20,626 nucleotides of DNA. Origin: an uncultured Lactobacillus sp. (GTDB lineage: Bacteria > Bacillota > Bacilli > Lactobacillales > Lactobacillaceae). The translations under genes were made by a program, and so were the position numbers. Where the stretch lies: contig CALYQE010000020.1 of assembly GCA_945281075.1 (NCBI GenBank), forward strand, positions 1 through 20,626, in the 5' to 3' direction. Below the pieces are notes generated by a model, which did not search any database, had not been told where the DNA came from, and was given only the letters and a program-made list of their open reading frames with translations. This document shows, one piece after another, positions 7,586 through 16,597 of the stretch; positions within the stretch are counted from its first letter, which is position 1; every line of letters starts with the position of its first letter.

Positions 7586-8455
7586 ATGACTAGCGACCCT
7601 GACAAGGGGAATTTATTTAATCTACTAAAAAATAAATTTTCCCCTGCAAGTGATGAAGAGACGAAAGAACATTTAACTGAGGAAATCAAGGCCCTACACG
7701 AGACAAAAAAAGTCAGTGATACCGAGTTTTTGATGTTAAATAATGTTTTGGACTTCCAGGGACGAATGGTTCGTGAAGTAATGGTGCCCCGCATCGATGC
7801 CTTCATGGTTGACTGTGAGGATAGCCTGCAGGAAAATTTGGAAGAAATTTTACGGGAACCATATTCACGAATCCCTGTTTATCAACAGGATAAAGATAAA
7901 ATTGTGGGCGTCATCCACATCAGAACGGTTTTGCGCAAGGCTTGGGAAAAAGGTTTTGCCAAGATTGACTATGACGATGTCATGAATCCGCCGCTTTTTG
8001 CACCAGAAACCACCGACTTAAGCGAATTGCTGGTTGAAATGCAGAAAACGCAGCAGCAACTGGCAGTTTTGACCGATGAATATGGCGGCGTTGTGGGGCT
8101 GGCCACGATCGAGGATTTAATTGAGGAAATCGTTGGTAATATTGATGATGAGGTCGATCACACCGAAGTCTTGTCTGAACAAATTGCTCCCAATAAATAT
8201 GTCATTTACGGCAAAATGCCATTAGACGAATTTAATGAGCAGTTTGGCACTGACCTTGAGATGGAAGACGTCGATACAATCGCTGGTTACATGATCACCA
8301 AATTGGGCATCATCCCTGCTAAAGGTGAAAAACTCTCGGTTAAATTGGACAACGGCATGGTATTAACTACGCGAAGAATGATGAGATCTAGACTGCTCAC
8401 TGTTTTACTGACAATACCAGAAAAGGGACAAAAGGAAGAAGAGCAGAAGAATTAA
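7586..8455 (+). CDS. CorC/HlyC-type CBS-domain protein
   Basis: The 289-residue protein resembles the CorC/hemolysin-related family linked to divalent-cation (Mg/Co) handling. It has a first CBS motif (about 62-127, [15 protein letters not shown] to GVIHIR), a second CBS motif (about 130-187, ending [21 protein letters not shown]) and the C-terminal CorC_HlyC domain (about 203-279). It lacks the DUF21/CNNM membrane domain found at the N-terminus of the long family members, so it is the short cytosolic form, like E. coli CorC in size. The start follows GAAAGAGAG about 8 bases upstream. Its last base is the first base of the prfC start codon (TAATG), indicating translational coupling. Ion specificity cannot be told. 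Confidence 0.82.
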   Translation: MTSDPDKGNLFNLLKNKFSPASDEETKEHLTEEIKALHETKKVSDTEFLMLNNVLDFQGRMVREVMVPRIDAFMVDCEDSLQENLEEILREPYSRIPVYQQDKDKIVGVIHIRTVLRKAWEKGFAKIDYDDVMNPPLFAPETTDLSELLVEMQKTQQQLAVLTDEYGGVVGLATIEDLIEEIVGNIDDEVDHTEVLSEQIAPNKYVIYGKMPLDEFNEQFGTDLEMEDVDTIAGYMITKLGIIPAKGEKLSVKLDNGMVLTTRRMMRSRLLTVLLTIPEKGQKEEEQKN

Positions 8456-10026
8456 TGAGTGAAAAACTGTTAGACAAAGTTAAGAAAAGAAGAACATTTG
8501 CGATTATTTCTCACCCCGATGCGGGTAAAACAACAATCACTGAACAAATGCTCCTTTTTGGTGGAGTCATTCGTAGTGCTGGTACCGTTAAAGCTCGTAA
8601 GACTGGGCATTATGCCACTAGCGACTGGATGGAAATCGAAAAGCAGCGTGGTATTTCGGTAACCAGTTCAGTTATGCAGTTCGAATATGATGGTAAAAGA
8701 ATCAATATTTTAGATACCCCAGGACATGAGGATTTTTCTGAAGATACCTATCGAACTTTAATGGCCGTCGATTCAGCAGTCATGGTAATTGACTCAGCAA
8801 AAGGAATTGAACCGCAAACTAAGAAGCTCTTTAAGGTGGTAAAGCAGCGCGGCATTCCAATTTTTACCTTTATGAACAAGCTTGATCGTGACGGGCGTCC
8901 GCCGCTTGATTTAATTGCCGAGCTTGAGGATTTATTAGGCATTGAGGGCGTGGCGATGAACTGGCCGATCGGTTCTGGTCAAACTTTGCAAGGACTTTAT
9001 GATTTGGCCAATAACCAAGTGGAACTTTATCGTCAAGACGATGATGATCGGTTTTTACCTTTAGATAAGGACGGCAATTTGCCCGCTAGCGAGCCGCTAA
9101 GTCAGAATCCGCAGTTCCAAGAAACGCTTGGTGAAATTGAACTGATCAAAGAAGCGGGTAATACTTTTGACCTTGATAAGATTATCGCTGGGACACAGAC
9201 ACCAGTGTTTTTCGGTTCTGCCCTGACTAATTTTGGGGTTGAAACTTTCTTAAAGAGTTTTGTTAAGCTAGCACCTTGTCCACAGGAGCACGTGGTTAAC
9301 GATGACCAAAAATTAGCACCCGAAAATGAAGACTTTTCCGGTTTTGTTTTCAAGATTCAAGCTAATATGAATCCAAATCACCGCGATCGGATTGCTTTTA
9401 TCAGAATCGGCAGTGGAGAATTTGAAAAGGGGCTAGACGTAACGTTGGCCCGCACAGGCAAAGCGATTCGTTTAAATAATGCAACTGAATTCATATCAAG
9501 TGAGCGGGTGCAAGTTTCAGATGCCGTCGCGGGTGACATAGTTGGTTTATATGATACCGGTAATTTTCAAATTGGAGATAGCCTCTATGCAGGTAAGCAT
9601 AAAATTGTTTATCCACCATTGCCGGAATTTACTCCTGAACTGTTTGTGCGTGTCACTGCCAAGAATGTCATGAAGCAAAAGTCATTCCACAAAGGAATGA
9701 CGCAACTTGTTCAAGAAGGGGCGATTCAGCTGTATCGCAACTACCAAACAGACGATTATATTCTTGGTGCAGTAGGGCAATTACAGTTTGAAGTATTCAA
9801 GTTTCGCATGAAAAATGAATATAATTCAGAGGTAGAACTAACTAGTTTAGGTCACCGGGTGGCGCGCTGGATTGAGCCTGATCAACTTGATCCGGCAATG
9901 GCCAGCAGTCGTAATCTGCTAGTGAAGGATCGTTATGATCAGCCACTATTTTTATTTGAAAATCAATTTGCGGAACGTTTCTTTCAAGATAAATATCCGG
10001 ACGTGAAATTAACTGAAAAATTGTAA
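8455..10026 (+). CDS. prfC: Peptide chain release factor 3
   Basis: RF3 is a translational GTPase that recycles RF1/RF2 from the ribosome after peptide release. The 523 residues match the family. GTPase motifs are intact: G1 HPDAGKTT (20-27), the switch I threonine in RGISVTSS (near 70), G3 DTPGH (87-91) and G4 NKLD (141-144). Domain II and III sequences follow, such as [20 protein letters not shown] and [12 protein letters not shown] 8455 overlaps the stop of the CorC-like gene by one base, so translation is probably coupled. The operon closes with the terminator at 10030-10057. RF3 is optional in bacteria; nothing suggests loss of function here. Confidence 0.97.
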   Translation: MSEKLLDKVKKRRTFAIISHPDAGKTTITEQMLLFGGVIRSAGTVKARKTGHYATSDWMEIEKQRGISVTSSVMQFEYDGKRINILDTPGHEDFSEDTYRTLMAVDSAVMVIDSAKGIEPQTKKLFKVVKQRGIPIFTFMNKLDRDGRPPLDLIAELEDLLGIEGVAMNWPIGSGQTLQGLYDLANNQVELYRQDDDDRFLPLDKDGNLPASEPLSQNPQFQETLGEIELIKEAGNTFDLDKIIAGTQTPVFFGSALTNFGVETFLKSFVKLAPCPQEHVVNDDQKLAPENEDFSGFVFKIQANMNPNHRDRIAFIRIGSGEFEKGLDVTLARTGKAIRLNNATEFISSERVQVSDAVAGDIVGLYDTGNFQIGDSLYAGKHKIVYPPLPEFTPELFVRVTAKNVMKQKSFHKGMTQLVQEGAIQLYRNYQTDDYILGAVGQLQFEVFKFRMKNEYNSEVELTSLGHRVARWIEPDQLDPAMASSRNLLVKDRYDQPLFLFENQFAERFFQDKYPDVKLTEKL

Positions 10027-10029
10027 AAA

Positions 10030-10057
10030 AAAAAGAGAGACATTCGTCTCTCTTTTT
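10030..10057. terminator. Shared terminator between prfC and the DUF1827 gene
   Basis: AAAAAGAGAGAC pairs with GTCTCTCTTTTT (12-bp stem, 4-base loop ATTC). It begins just after the prfC stop and has a T-run on both strands; its right end overlaps the stop codon of the convergent DUF1827 gene, so it can serve both transcripts. Confidence 0.93.
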
Positions 10058-10337
10058 ATTTATCAATATGAATTTCAATTAAGTGTTGGCTTTTGTCAAA
10101 TGTTACCACATAGGAAGGATCAGGCTCCTTAATCAGTCTTTTGATAACAAATTCTGCTTCTTCCTTACGAATACGACGGTCATGGTTTTCCAAAGCAATC
10201 CCGACTGCTTCATTACTTTCGGTATAGATGACTGAAGTATTGCCTAACGAATAGACTTTAACGTAATTGATATTAGTTGAATTTAATTGACTATGAACTA
10301 GTTCCTTATAACTATTGGTTACATCTATTAAGTGCAT
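10056..10337 (-). CDS. DUF1827 family protein
   Basis: Small soluble protein whose sequence (HLIDVTNSYKELV start, VKVYSLGNTSVIYTE centre) fits DUF1827, a family of lactic acid bacteria with no known function. I choose the ATG at 10337, giving 93 residues, over GTG 10346: GGGTGA lies five bases before the ATG and overlaps the GTG codon, and family members begin at the equivalent Met. A basic patch (HDRRIRKEEAEFVIKRL) occupies about residues 52-68. It lies downstream of clpE on the same strand, but a 120-bp gap with its own -10-like TATACT (10379-10384 region) argues for a separate promoter. Confidence 0.82.
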   Translation of the reverse strand: MHLIDVTNSYKELVHSQLNSTNINYVKVYSLGNTSVIYTESNEAVGIALENHDRRIRKEEAEFVIKRLIKEPDPSYVVTFDKSQHLIEIHIDK

Positions 10338-10381
10338 GGATTTCACCCGTTTCTTCTAGTTTGCTTTTTATATTAAGTATA

Positions 10382-10435
10382 CCGCTTTTTTGACATTTTT
10401 CTTTAATGAAAATAAATATTTTTTTCATTAAGCGG
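10382..10435 (-). other. AT-rich inverted repeat between clpE and the DUF1827 gene
   Basis: TTAATGAAAA near 10403-10412 pairs with TTTTCATTAA near 10422-10431, and CCGCTT/AAGCGG (10382-10387 and 10430-10435) frame a larger folding. It follows the clpE stop on the minus strand and could end clpE transcription, but the T-run after the stem is poor, so read-through into the DUF1827 gene is possible. Confidence 0.4.
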
Positions 10436-10460
10436 AATTCACCTAAGAATGCTAAAGCGC

Positions 10461-12653
10461 TTAATCATGCTCAACTGCAGTTGCCGCCTGTTCTTCTTGC
10501 TCACTAATAACAATCCGGTGATCGTTAACGCTGGCTAGCAACTTTTTAGCAGCTGGGTGATCAAGTTTATAATCAGCAACCTTGTCTTCAATTTCTTCTT
10601 GAATGGTTCTGCGTAGCGGACGAGCACCCATTGCCGGATTATAGCCGTCTTCAACTAGCTTTTCTTTCGCCTCATCGGTTACTTCAATTTGCATGCCTTG
10701 AACCTTAACCATGTCATTAATTTCGTTGAGCATTAAGTTAACAATCCTAACCAAATCTTCTTTGCTAAGTTCGTTAAACTCAATCACTTCGTCCAAACGG
10801 TTTAAAAACTCTGGTTTAAAGAATTGACTCATTGAGCTTCTTGCGGAATCAGGCTCATTAGCTGAATTTTCTGCTGCAAAACCGACACTGGTGGTCTTAA
10901 TTCCTTGGCCAGCATTTGAGGTCATGATGATGATCGTGTCCTTAAAGGAAACTGTTCTGCCTTGAGAATCAGTTAAGCGGCCATCGTCCAAAATCTGGAG
11001 AAATAGGTTCATGACGGAAGGATCTGCTTTTTCAATTTCGTCAAGCAAAATCAAGCTATATGGGTTGCGCCGCACTCTTTCCGTTAATTGACCAGCTTCT
11101 TCGTAGCCGACATAGCCGGGAGCTGAGCCAATTAGTTTCGAAACGGAATATGATTCCATAAATTCGGACATATCGAACCTAATCATGGCTTCTTCAGAAC
11201 CAAACATTTGCTTGGCCAGTTGTTTAGCCAGCTCAGTCTTACCAACTCCGGTCGGTCCAACGAATAAGAATGAACCAATCGGGCGACCAGACTTGTTGAA
11301 ACCGATCCGGTTTCTCCTGATTGCACGGGCAACTTTGTCAACGGCCTTATCTTGGCCAATCACTTCAGCTTTTAGATTTGTAGCTAAATTCTGCAGTTGG
11401 CTTTCTTCTTGCTGTTGAAGCTCACCAACGGGGATACCGGTTTTTTCTTCAACAATCTTGTCCATTATTTTGCTGGTAATCACAGGAGATTTGTCAGGAT
11501 CAACTTTTTGATCTTTCATCTTATTATATTTTTCGATCTGGTCACGATAATAAGCAGCCTTTTCGTAGTCTTCATTTTTTAATGAGTCCTGTTTCAATTG
11601 TTGGGCTGCTTCAATTCGTTCCTTCATCTTATCCTTATCAACATAAGGAATCGTCAGATTCATGCGTGAACCGGCTTCATCAAGCAGGTCAATCGCCTTA
11701 TCTGGTAAAAAACGATCTTGGATATAGCGTTCAGAAAGTTCAGCTGCAGCTTTTATTGCATCATCCGTGTAATGAACGTGATGGTAGTCTTCATAACGTT
11801 TTTGAATACCCTTTAAGATTTGAATGGTTTCAGAAACTGAAGGCTCTTTGACATCAACTGGTTGGAAACGTCTTGCCAAAGCGGAGTCTTTTTCGATTTC
11901 ACGATATTCGTTCAAAGTTGTTGCACCAACTAGCTGCAAGTCGCCTCGAGCTAAAGCAGGTTTGATAATGTTACCGGCGTCCATGCCGCCTTCAGCATTG
12001 CCGGCACCTACTATTTCGTGAATTTCGTCAATGAATAGAATAATATTGTCTTGATCTTGCAGCTCTTTAATTAATTGTTGCATACGTTGCTCAAATTGGC
12101 CTCGAATTCCGGTTCCTTGAACGAGTGAAACGACATTAAGCGAAATAATTCGCTTATCCTGCAATTTAGCCGGAACCGAACCGTCAACGATTTGCTGAGC
12201 TAAGCCTTCGACAACAGCTGTTTTACCAACACCGGCCTCACCGATTAAGACCGGATTGTTCTTAGTGCGCCGGTTAAGAATTTCAATGACGCGTGCAATT
12301 TCTTTATCACGGCCAATAACCGGATCAATCTTTCCTTTCTTGGCCAGGGCAGTTAAGTCTGTCCCGTATTGATCAAGCAGTGAGCGCCCATTGCCACCGT
12401 TACCAGCACTGTTAGGATTATTGTTATTCATTCCCGGATTATTCGGATTGCCACTTGCTCCGTTATTATTGAAGTTAAAGAAATCATTAAAGTCGCCAAA
12501 TAACCCATTATTATCGTTACTCATGTTAATATTTCCTTGTTGTTGCAGTTCTTGATAACACTGCTGACACAAATTAATTTCGCGGCTTTGCCCATTCACC
12601 TTTGCGAAGAAGTGAATTGAGGCTGGTCGTTTTTGACAGTTTTGACAAAGCAT
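10461..12653 (-). CDS. clpE: ClpE, AAA+ ATPase subunit of Clp protease
   Basis: Unfoldase that feeds substrates to ClpP under heat and protein stress. ClpE is identified by the N-terminal zinc finger C3-x2-C6 ... C29-x2-C32, followed by an Asn/Gly-rich linker (about 44-90) instead of the ClpC N-domain. AAA1 has Walker A GEAGVGKT (138-145) and Walker B ILFIDE (to 210). A UVR-like coiled segment lies at about 358-378. AAA2 has GPTGVGKT (466-473) and LILLDE (to 539). A VGF tripeptide (590-592) is in the place of the ClpP-contact loop. The protein has 730 residues. AGGCGG lies 7 bases before the ATG. Expression should be heat-inducible through HrcA, since a CIRCE element overlaps its promoter; I see no CtsR box. 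Confidence 0.96.
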   Translation of the reverse strand: MLCQNCQKRPASIHFFAKVNGQSREINLCQQCYQELQQQGNINMSNDNNGLFGDFNDFFNFNNNGASGNPNNPGMNNNNPNSAGNGGNGRSLLDQYGTDLTALAKKGKIDPVIGRDKEIARVIEILNRRTKNNPVLIGEAGVGKTAVVEGLAQQIVDGSVPAKLQDKRIISLNVVSLVQGTGIRGQFEQRMQQLIKELQDQDNIILFIDEIHEIVGAGNAEGGMDAGNIIKPALARGDLQLVGATTLNEYREIEKDSALARRFQPVDVKEPSVSETIQILKGIQKRYEDYHHVHYTDDAIKAAAELSERYIQDRFLPDKAIDLLDEAGSRMNLTIPYVDKDKMKERIEAAQQLKQDSLKNEDYEKAAYYRDQIEKYNKMKDQKVDPDKSPVITSKIMDKIVEEKTGIPVGELQQQEESQLQNLATNLKAEVIGQDKAVDKVARAIRRNRIGFNKSGRPIGSFLFVGPTGVGKTELAKQLAKQMFGSEEAMIRFDMSEFMESYSVSKLIGSAPGYVGYEEAGQLTERVRRNPYSLILLDEIEKADPSVMNLFLQILDDGRLTDSQGRTVSFKDTIIIMTSNAGQGIKTTSVGFAAENSANEPDSARSSMSQFFKPEFLNRLDEVIEFNELSKEDLVRIVNLMLNEINDMVKVQGMQIEVTDEAKEKLVEDGYNPAMGARPLRRTIQEEIEDKVADYKLDHPAAKKLLASVNDHRIVISEQEEQAATAVEHD

Positions 12654-12683
12654 TAAAATACCGCCTTTCTTCTCAATGATTAA

Positions 12684-12719
12684 ATTATATAATTAGCACT
12701 CGGAATAATCAAGTGCTAA
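12684..12719 (-). promoter_or_regulatory. clpE promoter with overlapping CIRCE (HrcA) operator
   Basis: The plus strand reads TTAGCACTC, nine bases, AAGTGCTAA at 12693-12719: the CIRCE element with one mismatch (the ninth base of one arm). On the minus strand TTGATT (12712-12707), a 17-base spacer and a perfect TATAAT (12689-12684) form a sigma-A promoter pointing to clpE. The CIRCE covers the -35 and most of the spacer, so bound HrcA should block RNA polymerase. Confidence 0.93.
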
Positions 12720-12730
12720 AACTTGCCGTT

Positions 12731-12759
12731 TTTTGGTCTGAATCATCGTGTGCTAAAAT
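12731..12759 (+). promoter_or_regulatory. Probable promoter of the 63-residue gene
   Basis: TGCTAAAAT (12751-12759) is an extended -10; TTTTGG (12731-12736) at 17-base spacing is a weak -35. It is divergent from, and about 20 bases away from, the clpE -35/CIRCE region, so HrcA bound at CIRCE could affect it as well. Confidence 0.45.
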
Positions 12760-12811
12760 ATATTTTGCAAAAACAAAAAGTTGTTGTAATAGCATTTGTA
12801 ATCAGGAAACG

Positions 12812-13003
12812 GTGAGCTATTTGGATTATCAAAAAATATTGGAGCAGTTGGCTAGTGGTGAATTAGAACAATATCAAGTCAAACCTGAAGAAGCATTTGC
12901 CTTTCAAGCCGCTTTAAGACAGTTTGGCAAAAGGCAAAATATCAGCGGCAAGGCCTTACGTGGTGGTGAAATAATATACACGCAGTCAAAGAATGAACTT
13001 TAA
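12812..13003 (+). CDS. Uncharacterised 63-residue protein
   Basis: I do not recognise the family. An upstream in-frame GTG (12713) lies inside the CIRCE element and the codons after it look noncoding, so I place the start at GTG 12812, with AGGA a few bases ahead; TTG 12821, with GGTGA 5 bases ahead, is as likely and gives 60 residues. The product is small, soluble and mixed in charge: a helix YQKILEQLASGEL, then VKPEEAFAFQAALRQFGKR, a basic turn, and GKALRGGEIIYTQ. It sits between clpE (divergent) and ptsH with no terminator before ptsH, so partial co-transcription with ptsHI is possible. Confidence 0.6.
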   Translation: MSYLDYQKILEQLASGELEQYQVKPEEAFAFQAALRQFGKRQNISGKALRGGEIIYTQSKNEL

Positions 13004-13006
13004 TGA

Positions 13007-13020
13007 TGTAAACTGTTACA
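13007..13020 (+). promoter_or_regulatory. cre-like box upstream of ptsH
   Basis: TGTAAACTGTTACA matches the CcpA consensus TGWAANCGNTNWCA at all but one position (T for the central G). It lies just after the 63-residue gene and a few bases upstream of a -35-like TTGTCT (13027-13032), where CcpA usually activates rather than represses. ptsHI is a known CcpA target in related lactic acid bacteria. Confidence 0.5.
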
Positions 13021-13115
13021 TTTATGTTGTCTAAATAACAAAAAAATGTTAGTCTAATACAGGAATAGGTATTTACTACCGGTTTGATTTTTTCAATTCA
13101 AAGGAGATATTTATA

Positions 13116-13382
13116 ATGGAAAAACGCGATTTTCATGTCATTGCAGAAACAGGTATTCATGCTCGTCCAGCAACTTTGTTAGTACAAGCCGCTTCAAAGT
13201 TTGGCTCTGACATCAACTTGGAATACAATGGCAAGTCAGTCAACTTAAAGTCAATCATGGGTGTCATGTCACTTGGCGTTGGTAAAAATGCTGATGTCAC
13301 AATTAGTGCCGATGGTGACGATGAAAAAGATGCAATTGAAGCTATTTCAGAAACAATGAAAAAAGAAGGCTTAGCTGAATAA
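13116..13382 (+). CDS. ptsH: Phosphocarrier protein HPr
   Basis: Carries phosphate from enzyme I to the sugar-specific EIIA proteins of the phosphotransferase system. The 88 residues match the family. H15 in [12 protein letters not shown] is the residue phosphorylated by enzyme I. S46 in [10 protein letters not shown] is the site phosphorylated by HPr kinase, which makes HPr the CcpA corepressor in Firmicutes. AAAGGAGA lies about 7 bases before ATG 13116, a strong ribosome binding site suited to an abundant protein. The stop overlaps the ptsI start by one base (TAATG), so the two genes are translated as a pair. Confidence 0.98.
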   Translation: MEKRDFHVIAETGIHARPATLLVQAASKFGSDINLEYNGKSVNLKSIMGVMSLGVGKNADVTISADGDDEKDAIEAISETMKKEGLAE

Positions 13383-15115
13383 TGACCAAGACTTTAAAAG
13401 GAATTGCTGCAAGTGATGGTATCGCTGTAGCACCAGCATATCTCTTGGTTGAACCTGATCTTTCATTCTCAAAAACGACTGTTAGTGACGTTGATAGCGA
13501 ATTAGCGCGCTTTAAAAGGGCAATTGAAGTTTCAACTGCTGAAGTTGAGAAAATTCGTGACGATGCGAAGAAGAGTTTAGGAGAAGAAGAAGCTCAGGTT
13601 TTTGAAGCTCACTTGATGATTTTAATGGACCCTGAATTTACAGGTGCAATTGAGAACGAAATCAAGGAGCAAAAAATCAACAGTGAAGCTGCTTTAGACG
13701 AAACTGCTCAAAAGTTTATAACGATTTTTGAGGGTATGACTGATAATGCGTACATGCAGCAACGTGCTGCAGATGTGCGTGATGTTTCGAAACGAATCAT
13801 GGCGCACTTGCTTGGTAAGGAATTACCAAACCCTGCATCAATTGATCATGAAGTAATTGTTGTTGCTCATGACCTTACTCCGAGTGATACCGCACAACTT
13901 AACAAAAAATACGTTAAAGGTTTTATCACTGATATTGGTGGTCGGACTGCTCACTCAGCAATCATGGCACGTTCGCTTGAATTGCCAGCAGTAGTCGGAA
14001 CCGATTCGATTACTAAGGATGTTGAAAACGGTCAGTCTGTAGTTGTTGATGGTTTAAACGGCGATGCCGTGATTGAACCGACAGAAGCTCAAGTTGCCGA
14101 CTACCAAAAGAAGAGTGAAGCCTTCTTAAAGCAGAAAGCTGAATGGGAAAAACTAAAGAATGAACCTTCAGTAACTGCTGATGGCAAGAAGTTTACGATT
14201 GCTGCTAATATTGGTACGCCAAATGACATGCAAGGTGTTAAAGACAATGGTGCTGAAGCAGTTGGTTTGTATCGGACAGAATTTTTATACATGGATTCCA
14301 AGGACTTTCCAACTGAAGAAGACCAGTTTAAGGCCTACAAAGAAGTTATTGAAGGAATGAATGGCAAGCAAGTTATCATCAGAACCATGGATATTGGTGG
14401 TGACAAGCACTTGGATTACTGGGATTTGCCAGAAGAAATGAATCCTTTCTTGGGCGTTCGTGCAATTAGATTATCCCTGCAAAACGAAGAGATTTTCCGT
14501 ACCCAATTAAGAGCACTTTTACGCGCATCTGCTTACGGCAAGCTTGGCATTATGTTCCCAATGATTGGTACTTTATACGAACTGCGCAAGGCTAAGAGCA
14601 TTTTAGCTGAAGAAAAAGAAAAATTGACTGCCAAGGGCATTAAAGTTGGCGATAACCTAGAAGTCGGAATGATGATTGAAGTTCCTGCGGCGGCGGTTTT
14701 AGCTGACCAATTCGCTAAGGAAGTTGATTTCTTCTCAATTGGTACGAATGACTTAATCCAGTACACAATGGCGGCAGACCGTGGTAATGACAATGTTTCG
14801 TATCTTTACCAACCTGCTAACCCGTCAGTTTTGCGCTTGATTAAGCACACTATTGATGCAGCACATGAAAACGGCATTTGGTGTGGCATGTGTGGTGAAG
14901 CCGCTGGCGACAACACAATGTTCCCAATTCTGCTTTCAATGGGACTTGACGAGTACTCAATGAGTGCAACCTCAATTCTCAGAATCAGAAGCTTGATGAA
15001 GAAGTTAAGCACTGAAGACATTAAAGAATTAGCTAATAAAGCATGCTTTGTTTCAGAAACAGCTGAAGAAAATGAAAAATTAGTTGACGACTTAATGAAA
15101 AAGGTTAATAATTAA
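13382..15115 (+). CDS. ptsI: Phosphoenolpyruvate-protein phosphotransferase (enzyme I)
   Basis: Takes phosphate from phosphoenolpyruvate and passes it to HPr, the first step of all PTS sugar uptake. The 577 residues match the family. The N-terminal HPr-binding helical domain is followed by the phospho-His domain with [13 protein letters not shown] (H191 is the phosphorylated residue). The C-terminal PEP-binding barrel has [10 protein letters not shown] (294-303), RTMDIGGDK (334-342), [11 protein letters not shown] (452-462) and GMCGE with the catalytic C504. The gene starts on the last base of ptsH and ends just before a strong terminator, giving a ptsH-ptsI operon. Confidence 0.98.
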   Translation: MTKTLKGIAASDGIAVAPAYLLVEPDLSFSKTTVSDVDSELARFKRAIEVSTAEVEKIRDDAKKSLGEEEAQVFEAHLMILMDPEFTGAIENEIKEQKINSEAALDETAQKFITIFEGMTDNAYMQQRAADVRDVSKRIMAHLLGKELPNPASIDHEVIVVAHDLTPSDTAQLNKKYVKGFITDIGGRTAHSAIMARSLELPAVVGTDSITKDVENGQSVVVDGLNGDAVIEPTEAQVADYQKKSEAFLKQKAEWEKLKNEPSVTADGKKFTIAANIGTPNDMQGVKDNGAEAVGLYRTEFLYMDSKDFPTEEDQFKAYKEVIEGMNGKQVIIRTMDIGGDKHLDYWDLPEEMNPFLGVRAIRLSLQNEEIFRTQLRALLRASAYGKLGIMFPMIGTLYELRKAKSILAEEKEKLTAKGIKVGDNLEVGMMIEVPAAAVLADQFAKEVDFFSIGTNDLIQYTMAADRGNDNVSYLYQPANPSVLRLIKHTIDAAHENGIWCGMCGEAAGDNTMFPILLSMGLDEYSMSATSILRIRSLMKKLSTEDIKELANKACFVSETAEENEKLVDDLMKKVNN

Positions 15116-15120
15116 CACGC

Positions 15121-15158
15121 TAAAAGAACACATTAATAATTGTTAATGTGTTCTTTTA
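15121..15158 (+). terminator. Terminator after ptsI
   Basis: A 16-bp perfect stem (15121-15136 with 15143-15158) has a six-base loop and ends in a T-rich run, starting five bases after the ptsI stop. Confidence 0.93.
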
Positions 15159-15239
15159 TTTCTTTACTTTTTCTTGAAGAAAAAGTCACAATTTATTCAC
15201 TATTACAAATTATCATAAAAATAGGAATTATCTACACTA

Positions 15240-15268
15240 CTTACAAAAAAGAAGTAATGTGGTATAAT
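15240..15268 (+). promoter_or_regulatory. Promoter of spx
   Basis: A perfect TATAAT (15263-15268) lies 44 bases before the spx start; CTTACA (15240-15245) at 17-base spacing is a moderate -35. The surrounding 150 bases are very AT-rich, and I see no clear PerR or CtsR box. Confidence 0.65.
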
Positions 15269-15312
15269 TGAAAAGACGATTTATAACTAGTGTATAAAGG
15301 AGCGTGGATCAT

Positions 15313-15711
15313 ATGGTAGATTTATACATATCTCCAAGTTGTACCTCGTGTCGGAAAGCTAAAGCTTGGCTAAAGAAGCATAATATTGATTTTAAAGAAA
15401 GAAATATTTTCTCAGAACCTTTAACTAAAGAAGAACTTATCCAGATTTTACGAATGACTGAGAACGGTACAGAAGAAATTATTTCTACGCGTTCCCGAGC
15501 TTTTCAACAGCTAAAAATTAATTTGGATGAATTGTCGATTGATAAGTTGCTGGACTTGGTCGAAAAGAATCCAAGTCTGTTAAGACGGCCGATTATTATG
15601 GACGATCGCCGTTTGCAGGTTGGCTATAATGAAGATGAAATCAGACGCTTCCTGCCGCGGAAGGTTAGACGACTTGAACTTGAAGAAATGCAAAAGATTG
15701 CTGATCTTTAA
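15313..15711 (+). CDS. spx: Spx, redox-sensing RNA polymerase regulator
   Basis: Spx binds the alpha subunit C-terminal domain of RNA polymerase and redirects transcription under thiol stress; it belongs to the ArsC-like thioredoxin-fold family. With the ATG at 15313 the protein has 132 residues, the usual Spx size, and begins [13 protein letters not shown], placing the redox pair at C10-x-x-C13 exactly as in Bacillus. I reject GTG 15304, which would start one base after the AAGGAG ribosome binding site. [29 protein letters not shown] near the end is typical. mecA, and a SpxH-like adaptor a little further on, are encoded nearby, as often in Firmicutes. Confidence 0.95.
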   Translation: MVDLYISPSCTSCRKAKAWLKKHNIDFKERNIFSEPLTKEELIQILRMTENGTEEIISTRSRAFQQLKINLDELSIDKLLDLVEKNPSLLRRPIIMDDRRLQVGYNEDEIRRFLPRKVRRLELEEMQKIADL

Positions 15712-15724
15712 TGTGTGATTTTTC

Positions 15725-15761
15725 AATAAAAGCGTTAGTTTTTTGAACTAACGCTTTTATT
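15725..15761 (+). terminator. Terminator after spx
   Basis: A 16-bp perfect stem (15725-15740 with 15746-15761) with a five-base loop and T-rich end lies 13 bases after the spx stop. It separates spx from mecA, so mecA needs its own promoter; TACAAT at 15779-15784 is a candidate -10. Confidence 0.93.
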
Positions 15762-15816
15762 TTATTCCCAAAGTACGCTACAATAAAACAAAGGATCTGA
15801 CGGAGGTGAAAAACTC

Positions 15817-16527
15817 ATGCAAGTAGAACACATTAACGAAAACACTATCCGTGTCAGAATTGATAAAACGGAATTAGCTAAGCGCGGCTTAAAAGTTCTT
15901 GATTTGCTGGGCGACAAGGATAGGATCCAACAATTCTTTTATTCAATTTTGGATGAAATTGATACAGATCATTCATTCAGTCAGGATGCACCGGTTACTT
16001 TTCAAGTAATGCCCAATAATGGTGGACTTGATTTACTGATCACTAAAACTACTGAAAAAGATCGCGACAATCTTGCTAAGCTATTCGATAACGATTTATC
16101 GGAAATCAAGCGCGAAAATGAGGCTGATTCGCGGAAGTCATTTTTGGATTTAGAAGATGATGATTTTTCAGGGCAAGAAGAAAACGGCGTCAAGCCGAAA
16201 GTTAAAAAACCGCTCTGGAAGTTTCAGAAAAAGCAAGCATACAGTTTCACCGACTTTAACGATGTAACCGAGCTGGCCGAGAGTTTAGTTACCGCCGACC
16301 TGTCTTCTAGTCTTTATTTTGAACGTGGTCAATTCTATCTGGATCTTACTTTTCCTGATGAAAACTATTCGGAATTAAAGCCTGCTGATGCTTGGACAAT
16401 TGCCAATGAATATGGCTCAAAGGTGAAGCCTTTGGCAATGGGGAGAGTGCGTACGACGGGAAAATGTCTGATGGAAAGCAATGCATTAGAACAGCTTCGT
16501 CATTATTTCGGAAATATCAAGCATTAA
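15817..16527 (+). CDS. mecA: Adaptor protein MecA
   Basis: MecA brings substrates (ComK/ComS in Bacillus, ComX/ComW-linked factors in streptococci) to the ClpC unfoldase for degradation. The 236 residues show the two-part family layout: an N-terminal substrate-binding domain opening MQVEHINENTIRVRI and an acidic hinge (about 95-125, DSRKSFLDLEDDDFSG). The C-terminal Clp-binding domain begins near KKQAYSFTDFNDVTELAESL, continues through SSLYFERGQFYLDLTF and ends HYFGNIKH. GGAGGTGA lies about 7 bases before the ATG. It is followed by its own terminator and then the coiA remnant, the usual mecA-coiA order. No Clp gene other than clpE is in this window. Confidence 0.94.
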   Translation: MQVEHINENTIRVRIDKTELAKRGLKVLDLLGDKDRIQQFFYSILDEIDTDHSFSQDAPVTFQVMPNNGGLDLLITKTTEKDRDNLAKLFDNDLSEIKRENEADSRKSFLDLEDDDFSGQEENGVKPKVKKPLWKFQKKQAYSFTDFNDVTELAESLVTADLSSSLYFERGQFYLDLTFPDENYSELKPADAWTIANEYGSKVKPLAMGRVRTTGKCLMESNALEQLRHYFGNIKH

Positions 16528-16542
16528 CTGAATAAATTTGAT

Positions 16543-16570
16543 AAAAGGCAAACGTAGGCTTGCCTTTTTT
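16543..16570 (+). terminator. Terminator after mecA
   Basis: AAAAGGCAA (16543-16551) pairs with TTGCCTTTT (16560-16568) around an eight-base loop, followed by T. It starts 15 bases after the mecA stop and ends 28 bases before the coiA start. Confidence 0.85.
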
Positions 16571-16597
16571 GCGTATTTAAAACTAGGTGATGGTTTT

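Noticed and set aside
10056..10078. Second coding frame overlapping the end of prfC (minus, 9842-10078)
   Set aside because: It runs antisense through a well-conserved gene and its terminator; shadow frame.
10390..10418. Plus-strand TTGACA with TAAATA at 17-base spacing between clpE and the DUF1827 gene
   Set aside because: The -10 is poor, the region is A/T homopolymer-rich and no plus-strand gene follows.
12713..12811. N-terminal extension of the 63-residue protein starting at GTG 12713
   Set aside because: The GTG lies inside the CIRCE element and the clpE promoter, has no ribosome binding site, and the next 33 codons are rich in Cys, Lys and AT-driven residues, unlike the rest.
13069..13081. 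GGTA-N5-TACC inverted repeat before ptsH
   Set aside because: Only four base pairs, compatible with chance in this composition.
15304..15312. Spx start at GTG 15304
   Set aside because: It would lie one base after the AAGGAG site; ATG 15313 has proper spacing and gives the usual Spx length and C10/C13 numbering.
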